A DNA stretch of 64,000 nucleotides. It comes from an uncultured Synergistaceae bacterium (GTDB lineage Bacteria; Synergistota; Synergistia; Synergistales; Dethiosulfovibrionaceae). The stretch is taken from assembly GCA_902489135.1 (NCBI GenBank), contig CABTYW010000001.1:1-64000 (forward strand), written 5' to 3'. Below, piece after piece: positions 59,721 to 64,000 of this stretch (position 1 is its first letter; each line of letters starts with the position of its first letter). The notes under the pieces were generated by a model. That model was not told the origin of the DNA, did no database searches, and was given only the letters and a program-made list of their open reading frames with translations. The translations under genes were made by a program, and so were the position numbers.

Positions 59721-61103
59721 TTAAGCGAGGATTTCTTTCAGCGCCTCAACAAGGCGATCCATGTCCTCCGGCGTGGTGCGCTCGGTGACGCATACAAGCT
59801 CGCACTCCCCCAGCTCGGGGTAGTCGGCCGTCAAATCGAACCCGCCGAGAATGTCCTTTTTCAGCAGAGCGGCATTGACTTCGGCAGCCGTCGTCTTCTC
59901 AAAGCGCAGGACAAACTCATGGAACGTCGCGCCGGTCATGGGGCACACCGTCAGTCCGGGAACGGCCGACAGCTTGCGGCGGAGCAGGGCGCAGCGCTGG
60001 AGAAGCGTGTTTCCCAGTTCCTGCATTCCTTTGGGGCCGAGGCTGGCCAGGTAGACGGCCGCGCCGATGCTCCAAAGCGCCGCGTGAGTGCCGACGAACT
60101 CTTTGGCGTGGTCGCGCACGGCAAAGGAAGTACGCTCCCACAGCACGTCGCCGAAGCCCCACTCGCCGTGGCTGGTGGGTGCAAGACCGAAAAGTCTGGA
60201 AGGATACTGGCGGACCAATTCGGGACGGTCTTTGACGGCAATATAGCCGCCAACGCCGCCGCCGTAATTCATATGAATGCCCAGCCCCTGAATGTCGCCG
60301 CAGGCAAGGTCGGCGCCATACTGGAAGGGAGGTTTCATGACTCCCAGAGTCACCGGTTCGGCATAGACGATGAACAGAGCGCCGGCGTCGTGCGCCATCT
60401 GAGCGATCTGAGCGGCTTCTTCCTCGACAATGCCGAAGAAATTGGGGTTCATGACCATGACGGCGGCCACCTTGTTGTTGAGTTTGGACTTCAAATCGTC
60501 CATGCACAGACGGCCGGTGCGGGCGTCATACTTGACGGTGGTCACCTTGACATCGGGATGAAGATAGGTCTTGACGACCTGCGCCACGTCGGGATTGAGC
60601 GTAGCGGGAATCAGCACCTCGTCGCGCTCCGTCACGCGAGTGGCCATGCGCAGCGCCGTGCCGGCGGCCTGCGAGCCGTCATAGTTGGGCACGTTGACCA
60701 CTTCGCAGTCAAGCAGCTCGGCCATCATGCTTTCGTATTCAAAGCAGGCCTGAAAACGTCCGTGATCCTCATAGGGTTCGCCGGCGTAGGCCGACAGGAA
60801 TTCCGAACGGTTGATCACTTCGTCAACCAGAGCCGGAACGTAGTGATTATAGCAACCGGCGCCTAAAAAACCGGTCATTTCGGCAGCCGTTTTATTCTTG
60901 TTCAAAATGGATGAAACGTGGCGCACCAGGTCACATTCCGCCTCGTAGGGTTCGGGAAGTTTCAGGGGTTTTTTCATGAGCAGCTCTTTGGGAATGTTCT
61001 GATGAATGAGATCGTCCACGGAACCGACGCCGATAAACTTCAGCATTTCCTCCTGAATTGCAGGATCCGAGTTTGGAATATAGGGGTAATTTCTTTTAGA
61101 CAT
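59721..61103 (-). CDS. GcvPA-like PLP enzyme subunit, divergent
   Basis: This 460-residue protein resembles subunit 1 of glycine decarboxylase: an N-terminal YIPNSDPAIQEEMLKFIGV, FLGAGCYNHYVPALVD, and the large fold-type I domain. Canonical PA motifs around YQPEISQG and YDGATA are replaced by YEDHGRF and YDGSQA, again pointing to altered substrate contacts. It is cotranscribed with GcvPB and should form the alpha2beta2 complex. The ATG follows GGAGG and lies 62 bases after SDR 1. Confidence 0.86.
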   Translation of the reverse strand: MSKRNYPYIPNSDPAIQEEMLKFIGVGSVDDLIHQNIPKELLMKKPLKLPEPYEAECDLVRHVSSILNKNKTAAEMTGFLGAGCYNHYVPALVDEVINRSEFLSAYAGEPYEDHGRFQACFEYESMMAELLDCEVVNVPNYDGSQAAGTALRMATRVTERDEVLIPATLNPDVAQVVKTYLHPDVKVTTVKYDARTGRLCMDDLKSKLNNKVAAVMVMNPNFFGIVEEEAAQIAQMAHDAGALFIVYAEPVTLGVMKPPFQYGADLACGDIQGLGIHMNYGGGVGGYIAVKDRPELVRQYPSRLFGLAPTSHGEWGFGDVLWERTSFAVRDHAKEFVGTHAALWSIGAAVYLASLGPKGMQELGNTLLQRCALLRRKLSAVPGLTVCPMTGATFHEFVLRFEKTTAAEVNAALLKKDILGGFDLTADYPELGECELVCVTERTTPEDMDRLVEALKEILA

Positions 61104-61165
61104 TCTGCCAGCCTCCTCTGAACATTATGGAACCTGCCGCACTGCGCAGGGTTATTTTCCGCACA

Positions 61166-61948
61166 TTAAGCGATGCCGCCGCCGTCGACGACCAGCGCCG
61201 ATCCCGTCACCCAGGGAGACATGTCGCTGCACAGGAAAAACACGCACATGGCCACGTCCTGGGGCGTGCCGAGACGGGCGATGGGACGCACCGCGCATGA
61301 CGCTTTAAAGGCCGAGTCGTAGGTGCCGCCCAGCTGCTCGCACTCGCTCTTCAGCATGGGCGTGTCGCTGTCGCCGGGGCAAACGCAGTTCACGTTGATG
61401 TTATGGGGGCCGCAGTCGATGGCCAGAGCGCGGGTCATGTTCCACACGCCGCCTTTGGAAGCGCAGTACGCCACGGCGTTGTCGCCGCCTTTGAGCGCCC
61501 AGCCCGAACCGATGTTGACGATTTTGCCGTGTCCCTGTTTTTTCATGTAGGGAACCACGTTATGGCACATGAGATAGACGCTTTTCAGCGTCACGTTGAG
61601 TACAAGATCCCAGTCCTTTTCCTCGAGGTCTTCCACGGGGCGGCGGCGCGTGGCGCCGGCACAATTGACCAGACAGTCGATGCTGCCCCAGCGCTGAAAG
61701 GCCGCTTCGGCAACGGCGGCACAGTCCGCCTGGCTGGTCACGTTGCACTTCATAAAAACGGCGTCGCCGCCGGAAGCGCGAATTTCCTCGGCCACTTTTT
61801 GTCCGCCCTGCTCGTTGATGTCAAGGAGCATCACCTTGACGCCGGCATCGGCGAAAAATTTTGCGATGCCCGCGCCCAACCCCGAGGCCGCGCCGGTGAC
61901 CATGGCGTTTTTGCCCTGCATGCCGCAAAGCTCGTTAAGATCCAACAT
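61166..61948 (-). CDS. Short-chain dehydrogenase/reductase (SDR 1)
   Basis: This 260-residue classical SDR has TGAASGLGAGIA, the acidic LLDIN (NAD preference), NCAG, the catalytic YCASKGG, and CPGDSDTPM. It is the first gene of the SDR-GcvPA-GcvPB-AcoX-SDR operon. The ATG follows GGGAGA. Upstream, GntR-like operators overlap the promoter. The two SDRs are only moderately alike and probably act at different steps of one pathway. Confidence 0.88.
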   Translation of the reverse strand: MLDLNELCGMQGKNAMVTGAASGLGAGIAKFFADAGVKVMLLDINEQGGQKVAEEIRASGGDAVFMKCNVTSQADCAAVAEAAFQRWGSIDCLVNCAGATRRRPVEDLEEKDWDLVLNVTLKSVYLMCHNVVPYMKKQGHGKIVNIGSGWALKGGDNAVAYCASKGGVWNMTRALAIDCGPHNINVNCVCPGDSDTPMLKSECEQLGGTYDSAFKASCAVRPIARLGTPQDVAMCVFFLCSDMSPWVTGSALVVDGGGIA

Positions 61949-61976
61949 CTCACAGTTCTCCCTTCAATTGCATTAT

Positions 61977-61988
61977 AAAGTATACAAT
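61977..61988. promoter_or_regulatory. Candidate GntR operator 1
   Basis: AAAGTATACAAT contains the palindromic core GTATAC and one consensus half (ATTGTATAC on the minus strand) of operators bound by FCD-type GntR regulators. It overlaps the probable -10 region, as expected for a repressor. Confidence 0.45.
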
Positions 61989-62111
61989 ATTATCACGACT
62001 TTCAGACTGTCCTGCAAAGGCACGGCAAAAAACGATCGTCCATTTATTCAACTGCGATTGCAGGATTTCATCCGAAATTTCCCTTTCTATTGCAGGAGGT
62101 GATTTTCAATA

Positions 62112-62121
62112 TTGCATACAA
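62112..62121. promoter_or_regulatory. Candidate GntR operator 2
   Basis: TTGCATACAA is a near-palindrome of the TTGnATnCAA type, 135 bases from operator 1. Two sites at this distance could allow DNA looping. Confidence 0.4.
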
Positions 62122-62251
62122 ACGTTAAAGTGAGTATATAAAATTTTAGAACGACTGTCAATGTGTTTTTTTAATTTTTCCCCTTCCGCAAAGACGACGG
62201 TCCCTTCTCTGAGAGAAATCGCTCAAAAAGTGCCCCCCCCTCCACCGAGAT

Positions 62252-62283
62252 AAAAAAATCCCCGAGGGAGATCTCCCTCGGGG
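62252..62283 (-). terminator. Terminator of class IV aminotransferase gene
   Basis: Perfect 10-base arms (62260-62269 and 62274-62283) with loop GATC; on the minus strand seven T follow after one base. Confidence 0.92.
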
Positions 62284-62366
62284 AATTTCGGCGGTCGCGC
62301 CGAACTGTGCGGTTCCGTGAGCCCAGACAGCGCTGTCATGCCCTCCGGCTCCGTCTCAAGGCGTTT

Positions 62367-63221
62367 CTATTCCGTGGCTTCGTAGAACTCTTCCACCAGA
62401 TGTTTTCTCAGGTCTTCGACCATTTCCCGCGCCCTGCCGCCCATGGGCTTTCCGTCCACGCTCTCGGCGCGGAGGCACGGGTTGCTTGAGCTGGTGACCA
62501 GCACTTCCTGGGCCGACAGGAGGTCGTCAAGATAATAGGGAGTCTCGCTCACGGGATAGCCGAGTTTTTTGCACATGCGGATCAGGTGAGCCCGCGCGAT
62601 GCCCGGCAAAATCATCTCATCGGCGGGCGCCGTGTAAAGAACGTTGTCTCTGATGATGTGGCAGTTGCTGTGGGCACACTCGGTGACGCGCTTTCCCAGA
62701 GGCGTTCTGCGCCAGAAAATATGTTCATCGGCGCCGGCGCGCTTTGCCCGCTGAGCCGCCATCACGGAAGGCAACAGATTGAGGGTTTTGATGTTGCAGT
62801 AGAAGAACCGAAGGTCTTCCCCCGTAATGAGCTTGATGGGCTCAGTGCCCTCGTTGAGCTTGGCGGGCTTCAGCATGACCCAGACATGTCCCGGCACGTC
62901 GGGATCATAGTCGTGGTTGCGAAGCGACAGACCGCCGCGCGTCACCTGAAAGTAGACGAAAATGTCTCCGCTGTCCAGCTTCTTCACCAGATCGTTCAGG
63001 AGATCCTTAAGCTCCGGCTTCTGCATGGGGATGGGAATTCCCAGCAGTGAGGCGCTGTTGAAAAATCGGTCGATGTGCTCGTCGATGGCAAAGATACGGT
63101 AGTTATGGCATGACGTTGCATCATAGGCTCCATCGCCGAACCAGTGAACGCGGTCGTTCATCGGCACGGTCATCTCGTCCAAAGTTCCGTAGTTCCCGTT
63201 GTACCAGCCTAAAGTTTGCAT
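62367..63221 (-). CDS. Class IV aminotransferase, D-amino-acid type
   Basis: This 284-residue protein is a fold-type IV PLP aminotransferase. The N-terminal segment MNDRVHWFGDGAYDAT is the family signature, and the PLP lysine lies in CNIKTLNLLPSVMAAQRAK, close to the D-alanine aminotransferase motif. The glutamate that contacts the pyridine nitrogen is in VTECAHSNCHII. D-amino-acid or branched-chain specificity cannot be told apart with certainty; motifs favour D-amino acids. The ATG at 63221 follows GGAGGG. It lies near the GcvP-like operon and a GntR gene, and could feed the same pathway. Confidence 0.88.
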   Translation of the reverse strand: MQTLGWYNGNYGTLDEMTVPMNDRVHWFGDGAYDATSCHNYRIFAIDEHIDRFFNSASLLGIPIPMQKPELKDLLNDLVKKLDSGDIFVYFQVTRGGLSLRNHDYDPDVPGHVWVMLKPAKLNEGTEPIKLITGEDLRFFYCNIKTLNLLPSVMAAQRAKRAGADEHIFWRRTPLGKRVTECAHSNCHIIRDNVLYTAPADEMILPGIARAHLIRMCKKLGYPVSETPYYLDDLLSAQEVLVTSSSNPCLRAESVDGKPMGGRAREMVEDLRKHLVEEFYEATE

Positions 63222-63771
63222 CAGTTCACCCTCCACGCACAATTTACTTTATCATGTCTTCCGTGACGAACTGCCACGGCCGTCGTTCAGGAACGGCGTC
63301 CGCCCGGGTTTTTTTCCGGAAAGCGCCTGAAGCGCGCCCTGCGCTTTCTTCCCGGTGGAAACGCCGCGCGGTTTTGCAGACCGGGTTTCTCGCATCGGCA
63401 AAAAGAGATACTTTTTTATTATAACTCTTTTTCGCCAAAAAGTCTGAACAATCATTTAATTCGGCTTTTTAAATTTGCCTTGGGCAAAACTGTAAACCTC
63501 AACCGTCGCTTGAACAGGAAAATTACCATTGAATTTCGTCGGAACGGGGTATTTTTTTCTCGCAGGGATGGATTTTTCATTCTTTTGAACACTTCAAACG
63601 TGGGCTGCATGCCCGGTCGGCACATGAAAGACCCTGTTTTTCCCATTTCTCTCCGGGGACCATCGGGTGTATAATAAATCAAATAAGTTTCATATTTCAG
63701 GCGGGACACCGCCGAAATCGACCTCTCCGTTTTCGGCATACCGCCGCACAGGAACAGGGGGAGATCCCAAT
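63222..63771. other. Divergent intergenic region
   Basis: This 550-base A/T-rich region has no convincing gene. TATAAT (63670-63675) with TTCTCT 17 bases ahead (63647-63652) is the best promoter of the downstream GntR gene. No clear promoter for the aminotransferase was found. Confidence 0.5.
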
Positions 63772-64000
63772 ATGAAATCCTACGTTCAAACTGCCGCAGA
63801 CATCGTTTATCATGAACTGCGCAGACAAATCATCGCGAAAAAGCGACACCCCGGCGATCGCCTCCCCGAGGAAAGCATCGCGCGAGAGCTTGACGTCAGC
63901 CGCACGCCCGTGCGCGAAGCCATTCGCCGTCTTGCCACCGAAGGGCTTGTCACCCTCATTCCCAACGTGGGCGCCCGCCTCGCCAACCCGGGGCGGCAGG
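63772..64000 (+). CDS. GntR-family regulator, 3'-truncated by window end
   Basis: Only the first 76 residues are present. They form the winged helix-turn-helix of a GntR regulator (IIAKKRHPGDRLPEESIARE, then LDVSRTPVREAIRRLATEGL and VTLIPNVGARLA). The pattern is that of the FadR/FCD branch; the effector domain lies outside the window. It has a GGGGAG ribosome site. It is divergent from the aminotransferase gene and the GcvP-like operon, and could bind the GTATAC-type sites upstream of that operon. Confidence 0.88.
   Translation, partial: MKSYVQTAADIVYHELRRQIIAKKRHPGDRLPEESIARELDVSRTPVREAIRRLATEGLVTLIPNVGARLANPGRQ

Larger units (their letters stand above)
61949..62251 (-). promoter_or_regulatory. 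Control region of SDR-GcvP operon
   Basis: This non-coding region is A/T-rich. On the minus strand, TATACT (61985-61980) and TATAAT (61978-61973) are candidate -10 boxes; no good -35 is visible. Two FCD/GntR-like sites are present: AAAGTATACAAT (61977-61988, core GTATAC) and TTGCATACAA (62112-62121). The hexamer ATTGCA occurs four times, at 61967, 62057, 62089 and 62111. Confidence 0.5.

Noticed and set aside
56148..61948. Complete glycine cleavage system
   Set aside because: Only P-protein-like subunits are present; GcvT, GcvH and lipoamide dehydrogenase are absent, and key P-protein motifs are changed.
62094..62141. Micro-ORF (TTG start, nine codons) after a perfect AGGAGGTGA
   Set aside because: The ribosome site is striking, but the peptide is very short with a rare start, and the region is better explained as operators for the minus-strand operon.
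1..64000. tRNA, rRNA, CRISPR arrays, insertion sequences and prophage genes
   Set aside because: I scanned the gene-free intervals for T-loop motifs, spaced repeats and the gene content for transposases, integrases and phage proteins, and saw none.

Overview
The window is one contig end from a moderately high-GC, anaerobic, amino-acid- and peptide-fermenting bacterium. No rRNA, tRNA, CRISPR array, insertion sequence or phage gene was seen. The gene set is two OppA/DppA-type binding proteins with a DppBCDF transporter, S10, M20 and M32 peptidases, a complete LivKHMGF system, L-cysteine desulfidase, an [FeFe]-hydrogenase with a flavin oxidoreductase, a FeoA-FeoB fusion, IMP dehydrogenase and glycine-decarboxylase-like proteins. 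This fits Synergistota best; that is an inference from gene content, and anaerobic Firmicutes cannot be excluded. Bases 1-23 are not genomic: they match the end of an Illumina TruSeq adapter.

Layout. 24-1577: the end of an Fe-S assembly ATPase and its SufB/D-like partner, a minimal SmsCB-type pair. 1.7-17.3 kb: peptide and amino-acid use (S10 peptidase, two duplicated peptide-binding proteins flanking an M20 amidohydrolase, DppBCDF, a small membrane protein, an FCD-type GntR regulator, a URO-D-like protein, cysteine desulfidase, an EamA exporter). 17.3-23.6 kb: M32 carboxypeptidase, an IMP dehydrogenase strikingly like the Tritrichomonas foetus enzyme, and FeoA-FeoB. 23.6-31.7 kb: mostly small-solute transporters (YitT, ZIP, BrnQ, two EamA), a flavin-binding protein, RidA, an exported protein and a GNAT. 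31.8-34.9 kb: a FAD dehydrogenase, a degenerate ferritin-like/VIT-like membrane protein and NudC. 35.2-40.2 kb: LivKHMGF. 40.5-45.3 kb: a NuoF-tail/GltD-like oxidoreductase with an [FeFe]-hydrogenase, then a metallo-beta-lactamase-fold protein. 45.4-52.5 kb (minus): histidine kinase, response regulator, LtaS/MdoB-like transferase, ICMT-like methyltransferase, MFS transporter and an exported CYTH-like protein. 52.7-55.7 kb: NhaC-type antiporter and an aminotransferase. 56.1-62.0 kb (minus): SDR, divergent GcvPA and GcvPB, AcoX-type NAD kinase, second SDR. 62.4-63.2 kb: a class IV (D-amino-acid) aminotransferase. 63.8 kb: the start of a second GntR regulator cut by the window end.

How the parts fit. 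Peptides are imported by DppABCDF, cleaved by the peptidases, and branched-chain amino acids enter by Liv and BrnQ. Aminotransferases, RidA and cysteine desulfidase handle the products, and reducing power can leave as H2. The most promising uncharacterised unit is the SDR-GcvPA-GcvPB-AcoX-SDR operon: its P-protein subunits keep the PLP lysine region but have changed in other conserved motifs, no GcvT or GcvH is nearby, and the upstream region carries GntR-like operators. Other points of interest are the trichomonad-like IMPDH, the hydrogenase and its structured leader, the six-gene envelope operon with an exported CYTH-like protein, and the duplicated peptide-binding genes that share an untranslated leader.
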